Made by a program: the position numbers and the translations under genes. The notes below the pieces were generated by a model. The model did not search any database, was not told the DNA's origin, and worked only from the letters and a program-made list of their open reading frames with translations. From Candidatus Thorarchaeota archaeon (GTDB lineage Archaea; Asgardarchaeota; Thorarchaeia; Thorarchaeales; Thorarchaeaceae): a stretch of DNA of 12,859 nt. The stretch spans positions 1 through 12,859 of the forward strand of contig JAEORG010000174.1 of assembly GCA_016841005.1 (NCBI GenBank). Direction: 5' to 3'. This document shows, piece after piece, positions 1-6,986 of the stretch; the first letter of the stretch is position 1, and every line of letters begins with the position of its first letter.

Positions 1-2
1 CT

Positions 3-197
3 CAGCAGAATCGGAATATACCCGCTATTAAAGAAGATAGCATATTGAACAGTGAAAATGAAACCCTACTTAAGAAGAAGAAAAAAGGTGAACTTGAAGC
101 ATTCAAATCATTTGGTCTTCCACTTGTTGAATTAAAGGCGAAATACAAAAGCTATGTCAAATCCACAGCTTCTTCTCACGATGTGAAACTGATTTAA
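3..197 (+). CDS. C-terminal end of an unidentified protein (5' truncated)
   Basis: An open frame enters from the left edge and runs 64 codons to a TAA at 195-197. It carries a Lys-rich run (KKKKK) followed by ELEAFKSFGLPLVELKAKY and ends in DVKLI. The other two forward frames stop within the first 50 bases, so this is the only forward frame that can be coding. It lies 34 bp upstream of the coiled-coil gene on the same strand and may belong to the same operon. I recognise no family. The composition (charged, helical) would suit the end of a coiled-coil or DNA-associated protein, but that is a guess. Confidence 0.55.
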   Translation, partial: QQNRNIPAIKEDSILNSENETLLKKKKKGELEAFKSFGLPLVELKAKYKSYVKSTASSHDVKLI

Positions 198-231
198 GGC
201 GAAATACTATCTCTCAAATAGAGGAGTCATT

Positions 232-828
232 ATGTCAGCTGATAGAGAGAAGATTGAATCGCTCTTTGATGAACTCAAGGAGAAAGCATTGGGTTACATC
301 GACGAACTTGATAAACTGAACTCTGAAACTGAGGATCTTCGGACTGCACGAAGAGAAGCAGAGGAGAAAACCTGGGCAGCCGAAGAAATGATAGCCAAAC
401 TGGAACAAGATCTAGTGAACGCTACTGCAGATACTGTGGGTAAGGATGATGAAATTGCTGCAATCATTAAAGAACGAGATGAGCTAAAGGCAGAGATGGG
501 ACAAATAAATGCTCAACTTGAGAAGGTCTCAGAACTATATCGAGAAACTTCTGCTGAAAAAGATAAACTCGAAGAAAAAGTAGATGTCAGTGACTTGCTT
601 GCGATCTATATAATACTAATAGAGAACATATTCGGTGGAAAACCTCATGCTCGAGTACTCTATACATTGCATAATACCAAGAGTGTAATCACAAGAAAGA
701 ACATCATCTCAAGCACGGGGATTATGCCAACCGCAGTAACTAAAGCAATTCATGATCTCAGAAACGCAGACTTAGTTTCCTATGATGAAGAAACCCAAGA
801 GGTAAAACTCATCAAGGACATCCTCTAG
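232..828 (+). CDS. Coiled-coil protein with C-terminal winged-helix domain
   Basis: A 198-residue protein of unknown function. Residues about 1-118 are strongly charged with heptad-like spacing, rich in Glu/Lys/Leu and nearly free of Pro and Gly, as in a long coiled coil. Residues about 122-198 look like a winged-helix domain: a helix around DLLAIYIILIENIF, then ARVLYTLHNTKSVITRKNII, a recognition-like helix TAVTKAIHDLRNADLV, and a beta wing VSYDEETQEVKLI. The likely role is a DNA-binding or dimerising partner. The ATG at 232 has a GAGGAG site at 221-226, five bases upstream. The nuclease-like gene follows after 38 bp on the same strand with a nearly identical ribosome-binding leader, suggesting co-transcription. 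The coil plus terminal winged-helix layout recurs in the protein at 7434-8888. There are no membrane segments or signal peptide. Confidence 0.8.
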   Translation: MSADREKIESLFDELKEKALGYIDELDKLNSETEDLRTARREAEEKTWAAEEMIAKLEQDLVNATADTVGKDDEIAAIIKERDELKAEMGQINAQLEKVSELYRETSAEKDKLEEKVDVSDLLAIYIILIENIFGGKPHARVLYTLHNTKSVITRKNIISSTGIMPTAVTKAIHDLRNADLVSYDEETQEVKLIKDIL

Positions 829-855
829 AAAAGAATCAGTGTATCTGATGAAATA

Positions 856-861
856 GAGGAG
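856..861 (+). promoter_or_regulatory. Shine-Dalgarno site fixing a TTG start
   Basis: GAGGAG lies five bases before the TTG at 867. The same leader core, AAATAGAGGAG, precedes the ATG at 232 with the same spacing, which supports the TTG as a real start codon and suggests both genes are translated alike. Confidence 0.7.
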
Positions 862-866
862 ATAAC

Positions 867-1853
867 TTGGGAAGAGTCACATACAGTAGTACTTTACGTA
901 ACTATGCCAAGCGATATGGATTACACGACAAGCTAGGTTCAATAATAAAACTACTTGGTGAAGACGCACAGCAAGTATTTGATTGGGCAGAAGAAGAGGC
1001 TAAGCGAAGGAAGACTGAGAAGAAAAACCTTGGAAAAGTTGTTTTTGGACTTGTAGGCTATGAAGCTGCAATGCGCTTAGTACGAGAGAATCATCAAAAA
1101 GGAAGGCTCACCACAAAAAACGAGGTCAAGAAGCGAACCGGTCAGAAGGTGGAGATGCCAGTGCTGTACCGGGATGCAGGTCTCCGACACCCACAAGAAG
1201 CACGGAATCTAAGACATAATATCTTCCATGAAGCTTTCGAAGCGCTCATTCTACATTTATTTCCAGATGTCACGACAAGTGTCCCAACAACAGGAGAGGG
1301 ACTTACACCAGACCTTATGGTGAATCATAAAAATCCAGATTGGACCATATCTGTTGAATACAAAGGATATCGTTCAATCACACTGCTTAGTGAATCAGAA
1401 GTTCTGAAGGGAATGAGGTATCAGCAAGCCTATGGTACTGCATGGCTTATAACGACAAGCAGTAAAACAGTTAGGGATGTATATGGAGCAGTTTTGAAAT
1501 CTGAAGATATTATTCAACGAGGTTTGAAGCGACTCGAGAACATTAGCAAAAGAAAGACCTACACAGAGGAACAGAGAGAAAATAGAGGAATTGCCAGAAA
1601 GGGGATATCACATCTTCAGAAACACCAAGGTGAAAATCTAACTTGCAAGCTTGTAACAGCTGACGAGATTCTAGAGTCCTGTAAAGAGGGAAAACCTGTG
1701 AAGGGTTTAGCAATATCCACAGGATTTGAGTATGTTGAGATGTTACAAGATGCTGGCTTATCTAGGCATGCAGATAATGTTCTCCGCGTCATGAAGTCAC
1801 CAACCGCAAAATTACATAGTGACACTGTAACATCAGTGCGTCTCATTGGATGA
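867..1853 (+). CDS. Putative PD-(D/E)XK-type nuclease
   Basis: A 328-residue protein with a nuclease-like core in its middle. Residues 121-125 (HEAFE) supply a candidate helix-borne Glu; D149 sits in TPDLMV after a Gly-rich turn; E164 and K166 form the E-x-K of VEYKGY on the next strand; and Q186/Q187-A-Y189 gives a QxxxY-like element on the following helix. This order (E...PD...ExK...Q/Y) is the classic PD-(D/E)XK arrangement, so metal-dependent DNA cleavage is inferred. Residues 1-115 are helical and basic, and the C-terminal part (about 205-328) is also Lys/Arg-rich; I recognise neither. It begins at TTG with a GAGGAG site five bases upstream and follows the coiled-coil/winged-helix gene by 38 bp. 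It could be a restriction-like effector, a repair nuclease, or a nuclease of a mobile element. Confidence 0.75.
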   Translation: MGRVTYSSTLRNYAKRYGLHDKLGSIIKLLGEDAQQVFDWAEEEAKRRKTEKKNLGKVVFGLVGYEAAMRLVRENHQKGRLTTKNEVKKRTGQKVEMPVLYRDAGLRHPQEARNLRHNIFHEAFEALILHLFPDVTTSVPTTGEGLTPDLMVNHKNPDWTISVEYKGYRSITLLSESEVLKGMRYQQAYGTAWLITTSSKTVRDVYGAVLKSEDIIQRGLKRLENISKRKTYTEEQRENRGIARKGISHLQKHQGENLTCKLVTADEILESCKEGKPVKGLAISTGFEYVEMLQDAGLSRHADNVLRVMKSPTAKLHSDTVTSVRLIG

Positions 1854-1861
1854 TATTGTTC

Positions 1862-1871
1862 GCTTTTAAAA
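1862..1871 (+). promoter_or_regulatory. Possible archaeal TATA box for the Roadblock operon
   Basis: The A/T-only core TTTTAAAA sits in the short gap after the nuclease gene. An archaeal start about 26 bases downstream would fall near 1893, which is itself an in-frame GTG. This would permit either a leaderless message from 1893 or a 50-base leader to the TTG at 1944. Inferred from sequence only. Confidence 0.35.
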
Positions 1872-1931
1872 GGGAAAAAGACCCTCCCATTAGTGTTAAA
1901 TACAATCCACTTTGAAGCAGGATGGATAACT

Positions 1932-1936
1932 GGAGG
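1932..1936 (+). promoter_or_regulatory. Shine-Dalgarno site supporting TTG 1944
   Basis: GGAGG lies seven bases upstream of the in-frame TTG at 1944. It favours 1944 over the upstream GTG at 1893, which has no such site. Confidence 0.5.
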
Positions 1937-1943
1937 ACATTGC

Positions 1944-2324
1944 TTGTCTGCAGATGAATTAGAACCATTAAAGACTCTACTCAGAGAACTTAGCCATAGA
2001 TCACCAATCCTCGGTGCGGCTATCTTTTCAGTTGAAGGTCTTCCATTTGTAAGTCATTTTAGCAGTGGCGTCGAGGAAGTTTCAGTTGCGGCTATGGTGG
2101 CAAGCATTCAAGCAGTTGGAGAACAAACGGTAAACGAATTGCATCAAGGTGAGCTCCGTTCGATAATTATTCAAGGCACACGGGGCACAACTTTGACTGT
2201 TTCAGTAACACAGGGATATCTGTTAACAGTAACTGCTCCAGATAATGCCAAGCTGGGTCTTATTTTTAATGATGCAAAGATATGTGCGCGCGAAGCGACA
2301 AGGCTTCTTGAAGAGATCATCTGA
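1944..2324 (+). CDS. Roadblock/LC7-domain protein
   Basis: A 126-residue single-domain protein. It starts with a helix (ELEPLKTLLRELSHR), then the strand pair GAAIFSVEGLPFVSHF, a long central helix (VSVAAMVASIQAVGEQTVNEL), and three further strands (SIIIQGT, TLTVSVT, YLLTVTAP) before a final amphipathic helix. This is the Roadblock/LC7 (MglB-like) fold. Family members dimerise and commonly bind or regulate small Ras-like GTPases, and they are abundant in Asgard archaea. No GTPase is encoded in this window. The TTG at 1944 is chosen because GGAGG precedes it and the protein then begins at the expected first helix; an in-frame GTG at 1893 would add 17 residues, possibly on a leaderless transcript. 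It ends 10 bp before the NifB-like gene, so the two are probably co-transcribed. Confidence 0.85.
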   Translation: MSADELEPLKTLLRELSHRSPILGAAIFSVEGLPFVSHFSSGVEEVSVAAMVASIQAVGEQTVNELHQGELRSIIIQGTRGTTLTVSVTQGYLLTVTAPDNAKLGLIFNDAKICAREATRLLEEII

Positions 2325-2334
2325 GCGAATAGTA

Positions 2335-3162
2335 ATGACTCTCTCATTTCCTTATCGATTTCATCCGTGTTGGACTAATGAAAGATCAGATCTATGGGAA
2401 AGGATTCATCTCCCGGTAGCACGAAAATGCAATGTTCAATGTAATTTTTGTACTAATCAAACATCTTCATGTTTTTCAATTGGACCCGGTGCATGTAAGA
2501 ATTCAATGACTCCAGAAGATGCAATGAATGCTCTTCACCATGAAATGAAGAAGAGTAGCAATCTTAGAATCGTAGCAATATCTGGACCTGGCGAACCACT
2601 CTATAATATAGAAACATTCGTCACCCTTGAAAATGTAAGGAAATTCTATCCTGATATGAAATTCTGTCTAAGTACCAATGGCATCCTTCTTGGAAAGAGC
2701 GTGGAATACCTCGTTAGTTTAGAGGTTGCAACAGTTTCTGTATCCATGAGTGCGATACTTCCCAAGACTGTGAACAAAATCTACAGCTGGGCGATAATAG
2801 AGAGTAACAGAGTTGATGATGATCGCGTTGGAAATCTCATTCCGAAGTTGCAGCTTAAAGGGATAGAAGAAGCATCAAAAGCAGGCATTGATGTAAAGGT
2901 GAACACAATTCTTATTCCAGATGTGAATGATGACGAGATACTGAATCTCAGTAAGAAAATCAAACAAGCTGGTGCATCACTTCAAAACATAGTCCCGCTA
3001 TTTCCCAGAGGACTCATGAGAAATATGAGTTCTCCATCTGTTCTGAAATTGAATATGCTGAGAAAAGCAGCCAAAAGATACATACCTCAATTCACTCATT
3101 GCAGGCAATGCCGAAGTGATGTAGTTGGCATACCTGGTTGCGATCGTGTTCTAAGCCAGTGA
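2335..3162 (+). CDS. NifB-like radical SAM protein
   Basis: A 275-residue radical SAM protein. C32-x3-C36-x2-C39 is the [4Fe-4S]/SAM motif, and GPGEP at 84-88 is the usual strand-2 element. Around these it reads like the NifB core: HPC near residue 10, RIHLPVA before the motif, a further Cys at 46, FCLSTNG, KIYSW, VKVNTILIPDVND, and a closing CRQCRSDVVG with C256 and C259. NifB fuses [4Fe-4S] units and inserts carbide to make the nitrogenase cofactor precursor. However, where NifB has NESRPGV after the fourth Cys, this protein has FSIGPGA, so the same reaction cannot be assumed. No nif gene is visible, and length matches stand-alone archaeal NifB rather than the NifX fusions. The ATG at 2335 starts 10 bp after the Roadblock stop; a longer in-frame ATG at 2245 would lie inside that gene. 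The 3' end overlaps the opposing gene by 12 bp. Confidence 0.85.
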   Translation: MTLSFPYRFHPCWTNERSDLWERIHLPVARKCNVQCNFCTNQTSSCFSIGPGACKNSMTPEDAMNALHHEMKKSSNLRIVAISGPGEPLYNIETFVTLENVRKFYPDMKFCLSTNGILLGKSVEYLVSLEVATVSVSMSAILPKTVNKIYSWAIIESNRVDDDRVGNLIPKLQLKGIEEASKAGIDVKVNTILIPDVNDDEILNLSKKIKQAGASLQNIVPLFPRGLMRNMSSPSVLKLNMLRKAAKRYIPQFTHCRQCRSDVVGIPGCDRVLSQ

Positions 3163-3978
3163 TGCCGTTTCAAGGCAACCCATTTCAAGAAGCTTGTTTA
3201 CAATGAACCAACAAGCATTCCTATCAATTTCTAGTGAGTCAAGTACATCTTTTACTTTTGCAGGTTTTTCAAATTTCTTAAGTAAATCATCTAGTGGCAT
3301 ACCATATTGAACTTTCAATCTATCGACTGACATCTTAGGGCAATCGCTAATTACGAGAATATCATCTTCTGTCAGTCGTTTCTTGAAATCGATCCAGCCA
3401 TATTTTGATAACACTGATATTAATGCAGTAACATCTTCTTCAGGCAAACCAATAAGATCCAATATCTCAGATACCGTACGCTTCCCGTTGATGAAACTTT
3501 CAACACGTTCTAGCAAGCTATCAACCCTTCCGACTCTATAAGGAACAGACGTTCCACCTTTCTTTCGAACTGGTACCATGTCAATATCCGCAGAGGAGTA
3601 GGGGAACTCTCTTAGAACGTTAATTGCAAATTCCCTGAACCTTCTAACATCACCCTCAAATTGTTCTAATTTCTTACCGTGTTCTTCCTCCACTTGATTC
3701 AAGATTCGTAAGAGTTTTGCTCTATAGGGAGCTTCGTCAGGTACAGGGTCTACGACCAACAAGAGAAGTGTGTGTTTTCCAACTTCAATGAGAATATCAT
3801 AAGCTGCTTTTCTGATTGTTCTAATAGGTGTTTTAGCAAATATGATGACGGCCGTAACAAACCCAGCTATCAAATCTGGATCCACAGTTAATTCAGCGTA
3901 GGGTATGTTGAGTAGTGACTCACCACCTTCAAGACGAATGAGCGAGATGTAACGAACTTTAGACACATCAATTGACAT
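3151..3978 (-). CDS. Longin-like domain protein with two winged helices (paralogue B)
   Basis: A 275-residue paralogue of the gene at 4065-4913. Residues about 9-130 form an alpha/beta domain: strand RYISLIRLEGGE, a helix in DPDLIAGFVTAVIIF, strands around AAYDILIEVGKHTLLLLVVD, and helices from APYRAKLLRIL to FREFAINVL. This resembles the longin/Roadblock-type folds that bind small GTPases. Residues about 150-205 (FINGKRTVSEILDL to KYGWIDF) and 210-275 (RLKVQYGMPLDDLL to KLLEMGCLE) look like two consecutive winged-helix units. The ATG at 3978 has GAGGTGG at 3985-3991, six bases upstream; an in-frame ATG at 4005 would add nine residues but lacks a good site. It follows its paralogue by less than 90 bp and overlaps the NifB-like gene tail-to-tail. 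Domain naming is inferred from the strand/helix pattern and is moderately certain. Confidence 0.75.
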   Translation of the reverse strand: MSIDVSKVRYISLIRLEGGESLLNIPYAELTVDPDLIAGFVTAVIIFAKTPIRTIRKAAYDILIEVGKHTLLLLVVDPVPDEAPYRAKLLRILNQVEEEHGKKLEQFEGDVRRFREFAINVLREFPYSSADIDMVPVRKKGGTSVPYRVGRVDSLLERVESFINGKRTVSEILDLIGLPEEDVTALISVLSKYGWIDFKKRLTEDDILVISDCPKMSVDRLKVQYGMPLDDLLKKFEKPAKVKDVLDSLEIDRNACWFIVNKLLEMGCLETASLA

Positions 3979-4064
3979 TTCGTTCCACCTCTCTTGGGAT
4001 ATCATTCTTCATGCCCTCATCTGAAGAAGGTTTGATAGGAGCGCAATCCGTTCTATAAGGATTT

Positions 4065-4913
4065 TCATTTTGTAATATCGACATATCCAAGCACTCCTGC
4101 ATCAATTAGATTCCTTACGATCGTTGTCACAACGTCGATAGTATATGATAACGATTCACAGACTTCAGCAACCCCTCGTGTTCCATCAAACTTCTCCACT
4201 ATTTCGGCAAGTTGTTCTCCATAAGCTCCTATCAAATACATAGGCGGGTTTGTAAGTTTCTTGAGATAGGAATCAGGACCCAATTTCCTATCAAGTCGAA
4301 TCCATTTGTATCGATCCAGCATAGAAAATATAGCTCGTGTATCATTGACTGAGAGGTTAGCGGACTCCATGATTTCTTTTAATGACCGCTTTCCATTGAT
4401 AAAACCTATAATAGTCTGTACTTTCTCATCTGTTTCGCCTACACTCCAAGGGATGGCAACATGACGGTCTGGTGCGGCTTCTGATTTTGATAAAATATGT
4501 GGCACCATCTCAAAGTCAAAATCTCGATATGGAAAAATACCAAGAACGTCAATTGCGTATTCTCTAAATGGGCGAATATCACCTTTCCAATTATGTAGTT
4601 GAGTGTCAAATCTTTCTTCGAAATCCTCAATTATATTGATGAGAGCCTTTCTGTAAGGTTCATCATCGTCAACTTTGTCAATAATTAATAAACCAACAAC
4701 ATGTTTTCCTTCTTCAATTACTACTACATATCCTTCTTTTGTGAAAGTCTTGAGTTGGCGGTTCTCAAAGATAATGATTGCAAGAACAAAACTGGCGATT
4801 AGGTCGGGATCAACACTCATTTCACGATAGGGAATGCCAAGAATTGGTTCACCACCTTCTCGTCGTACATGTGAGATATAACGTCCCAATGCCTTTTCTT
4901 CTTGCGCATTCAT
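4065..4913 (-). CDS. Longin-like domain protein with two winged helices (paralogue A)
   Basis: A 282-residue protein closely related to its downstream neighbour: both share RYIS, EGGE, DPDLIA-FV, EGKH-type and PYR-L-I motifs in the first 130 residues, and FINGKR before the first winged helix. The N-terminal alpha/beta domain is longin- or Roadblock-like; residues about 165-220 and 222-282 look like two winged helices (SLKEIMESANLSVNDTRAIF; GTRGVAEVCESLSYTIDVVT). A role connecting a GTPase-binding-type domain with nucleic acid or protein binding is an inference. The ATG at 4913 has no Shine-Dalgarno site, but a TATA-like element at 4940-4945 would place the transcript start within a few bases, so it may be leaderless. 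Asgard genomes are known to be rich in longin and Roadblock proteins. Confidence 0.75.
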   Translation of the reverse strand: MNAQEEKALGRYISHVRREGGEPILGIPYREMSVDPDLIASFVLAIIIFENRQLKTFTKEGYVVVIEEGKHVVGLLIIDKVDDDEPYRKALINIIEDFEERFDTQLHNWKGDIRPFREYAIDVLGIFPYRDFDFEMVPHILSKSEAAPDRHVAIPWSVGETDEKVQTIIGFINGKRSLKEIMESANLSVNDTRAIFSMLDRYKWIRLDRKLGPDSYLKKLTNPPMYLIGAYGEQLAEIVEKFDGTRGVAEVCESLSYTIDVVTTIVRNLIDAGVLGYVDITK

Positions 4914-4939
4914 TATATTTTGCCAACTACGTAATTATC

Positions 4940-4945
4940 TATAAA
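4940..4945 (-). promoter_or_regulatory. TATA-like box of the longin-like gene pair
   Basis: On the minus strand the sequence AAATTTATAG spans this point, with the TTTATA core at 4945-4940. The usual 26-base distance predicts a start near 4916, three bases from the ATG at 4913, fitting a leaderless message and the absence of a ribosome-binding site. Inferred. Confidence 0.45.
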
Positions 4946-4950
4946 TTTGC

Positions 4951-5835
4951 TTAAATGAAATCTAATAACCCTGACTGAGTATCAATAGGATCGCTTATTC
5001 CTTCTTCAATGTTATATCCAATAAGCCTCTTAAGAGATATTACGCGATATGCATGTCCTATTCGAGTTACCAAGAGAGCCCCCTTCATCCCCACTACTTC
5101 ACCTAAAAGTTGATGATCAATAATTGATTGATTTTTTTGAGGCCAAGGTAAAGGTTCTGCATCAAGACTGTGCAGATTGTAATGAGATGATAGGTTATCT
5201 AAAACAACATCATCGTATAGAAACTGAGATGAAATAGATGATAGAAAATTGTTAACTATTAGATGCGCTTCATCGAATCCCAACGATTTCAATAGAGAAT
5301 TCTTCTTTTGATAGCCAGAAACAGCCAAGGTCACTGAAGGATGTTTTCCGATTTCATGTTCCAATTTTCGAGCAGCTTTGCCATCTCGTATCTCTGTAAG
5401 TACTCCTGCGAAGTCAGCTCCTTGCTCAACCCATCTTATTCTCACACGTTTCTTTGATGACACTCCTACCTTAAGATCTCCATTATTGAAAACAGCTAGA
5501 TAGATGATGTAATCTGATTCTCTACACTCCTCTCGGCGTAGACTGTCCGCAAGACACTGGAATCCTGTACATCTAATACAAGGATCAAATGTGTCAAGTG
5601 CTGAACATTCTTGGCATTTTGTACCTTTTAGAACTAGACTGTTTAGAGGACAGGCGATCATTCTTCGTTTTTCTATCACTCTGCCAATACATCGTTTGGG
5701 ACCGGTTATTGTCCAGGCAAGTTGGTCCCCAGGTTTTAGTTGTAGGAATTCTAACTTGTCATTCTCTTTCCTGATTGTTAATCCTGAGGAAAATCCTTCA
5801 CCTTTCTCTTTCCATTTAACACTCACAATATGCAT
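4951..5835 (-). CDS. DUF2797 family zinc-ribbon protein with GIY-YIG-like signature
   Basis: A 294-residue protein matching the DUF2797 family pattern: a conserved Cys C49 in KRCIGR, C62 in ACPLN, then LKGTKCQEC (C74, C77), DPCIRCTGFQC (C86, C89, C94) and C104, together a likely zinc-binding region. Next comes YLAVFNNGDLKVGVSS with R130/R134, EQGAD, and an E159 on the following helix (ARKLEHEIGKH). The order Y112, K-V-G124, R, E159 resembles GIY-YIG nucleases, although the canonical GIY triplet is altered. The rest is unrecognised. The start at ATG 5835 is preferred: TGAGG lies eight bases upstream at 5848-5844 and overlaps the stop of the radical SAM gene; an in-frame TTG at 5874 would instead overlap that gene. 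The two genes are therefore likely to be one operon. The molecular function of DUF2797 is not known to me. Confidence 0.8.
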   Translation of the reverse strand: MHIVSVKWKEKGEGFSSGLTIRKENDKLEFLQLKPGDQLAWTITGPKRCIGRVIEKRRMIACPLNSLVLKGTKCQECSALDTFDPCIRCTGFQCLADSLRREECRESDYIIYLAVFNNGDLKVGVSSKKRVRIRWVEQGADFAGVLTEIRDGKAARKLEHEIGKHPSVTLAVSGYQKKNSLLKSLGFDEAHLIVNNFLSSISSQFLYDDVVLDNLSSHYNLHSLDAEPLPWPQKNQSIIDHQLLGEVVGMKGALLVTRIGHAYRVISLKRLIGYNIEEGISDPIDTQSGLLDFI

Positions 5836-5845
5836 GCATAGTGCC

Positions 5846-6892
5846 TCAGAAGAATCTAGACTTACCCTTACCAAGTTTCATCCATTTAATCCCAGCGATT
5901 CCTAAATCTGTTCCACAGTTCGGACAGTATCCATCTTCTCCTAGATTATTGCATTTCAAAAATACTGAATAACGTTCCACTGCTTTGTGCCCACACTTTG
6001 GGCAGTAAGTGTTCTCAAAGTCATGACCGGGAATATTTCCGGAGTAAACAAACTCCAATCCTGCTTCTTTTGCTATTTTGATATGATTTTCAAGCGTGGC
6101 TGCAGAGGTTCGGGGTAAGTGAGTCATCTTATAGGTTGGAGCGAATGAAGTAAAATGAAAGGGTGTACGAGGTCCTATGTTTTCAACTGTCCAATTCGCA
6201 AGAGTTCTTGTATCATCAGGAAAATCTCCTACCTCAGGAATGATTAGATTTGTGATTTCGATGAAAATTCCTTTCTCCTTCATATGTTCCATATTGTTAA
6301 ATATAGGGTCAGTTTTTGGCACGTCCATTAGAGTCTTGTAGAATTCTTTGTTGGCACTGCCCTTCAAATTGACTGAAGCTGCATCGAGATATGGAGCTAT
6401 TGAATCGATAGCTTCAGTAGTCATATATCCATTCGTGACGAAGGTGTTGTACATACCCTCTTGATTTGCAATCTTTGCTGTATCATATGCTAATTCAAAG
6501 AATATCGTTGGTTCTGTATATGTATATGTCATGCCTTGACAATCATAATGATGAGCAAGTCTAACCAGCTCCTCGGGGGTGAGTTTCTCACCAATTGGAA
6601 CTTCTCTCTGTGAGCTATGGTAATTCAAACAAAAGTCGCATCGAAAATTGCAAGATGATGTACTTATTGAGAAAGTATTAGAACCTGGAGCGAAGTGGAA
6701 GAGCGGTTTCTTCTCCACGGGATCAGGTGCCATTCCATCAATTAATCCATATACCTTACTATAGAGGTGCCCATTTTTTACCATACGAACTCGACAGAAT
6801 CCAGTTTCTCCTTCGTCTATTACGCATCGCCTTGCACACAAGTCACATCTAACTGCGTCCTTGAGTTTTTTGTATAACATTGCTTCTTTCAT
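5846..6892 (-). CDS. amrS: AmmeMemoRadiSam system radical SAM enzyme
   Basis: A 348-residue radical SAM protein. The N terminus has C16-x2-C19-x3-C23 and C33 (CDLCARRC...GFC), followed by G-x-DPVEKKPLFHF and the radical SAM motif C81-x3-C85-x2-C88 in SSCNFRCDFCLNY. Downstream are GMTYTYTEPT, FVTNGYMT, and SVNLKG with a bound-SAM type layout, then a C-terminal zinc-knuckle pair (YCPKCG and GYCPNCG). This full arrangement is that of the PflA-like enzyme of the AmmeMemoRadiSam system, usually found with Memo- and AMMECR1-type proteins; neither partner lies in this window. The substrate of the family is unknown. The ATG at 6892 is used; another in-frame ATG at 6880 (MLYKKL) is possible, and neither has a clear Shine-Dalgarno site. 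Length is normal for the family. The DUF2797 gene follows 10 bp downstream. Confidence 0.88.
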   Translation of the reverse strand: MKEAMLYKKLKDAVRCDLCARRCVIDEGETGFCRVRMVKNGHLYSKVYGLIDGMAPDPVEKKPLFHFAPGSNTFSISTSSCNFRCDFCLNYHSSQREVPIGEKLTPEELVRLAHHYDCQGMTYTYTEPTIFFELAYDTAKIANQEGMYNTFVTNGYMTTEAIDSIAPYLDAASVNLKGSANKEFYKTLMDVPKTDPIFNNMEHMKEKGIFIEITNLIIPEVGDFPDDTRTLANWTVENIGPRTPFHFTSFAPTYKMTHLPRTSAATLENHIKIAKEAGLEFVYSGNIPGHDFENTYCPKCGHKAVERYSVFLKCNNLGEDGYCPNCGTDLGIAGIKWMKLGKGKSRFF

Positions 6893-6986
6893 TATTCATG
6901 CATTAGGTTGGCCATCTTATGCTCTTTATGGTAGGTATGTAGAGGACATTGCAGACATTGTTAAAAGCATAAAATGAGAATATACA

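Noticed and set aside
1616..1846. 76-codon minus-strand open frame inside the nuclease gene
   Set aside because: It is fully contained in a better-supported gene, has no ribosome-binding site and shows no recognisable protein pattern.
1871..1885. AGGG-AAAAAGA-CCCT as a terminator after the nuclease gene
   Set aside because: The stem is only four base pairs, too weak to call.
2245..2334. Longer N terminus for the NifB-like protein from the ATG at 2245
   Set aside because: The extra 30 codons lie inside the Roadblock gene in another frame, and the NifB-like similarity begins after the ATG at 2335.
2335..3162. Calling this gene nifB outright
   Set aside because: The NESRPGV segment is replaced and no nitrogenase gene is visible, so only NifB-like is justified.
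5591..5905. 104-codon plus-strand frame opposite the DUF2797 gene
   Set aside because: The opposing strand carries the conserved Cys motifs; this frame has no family features.
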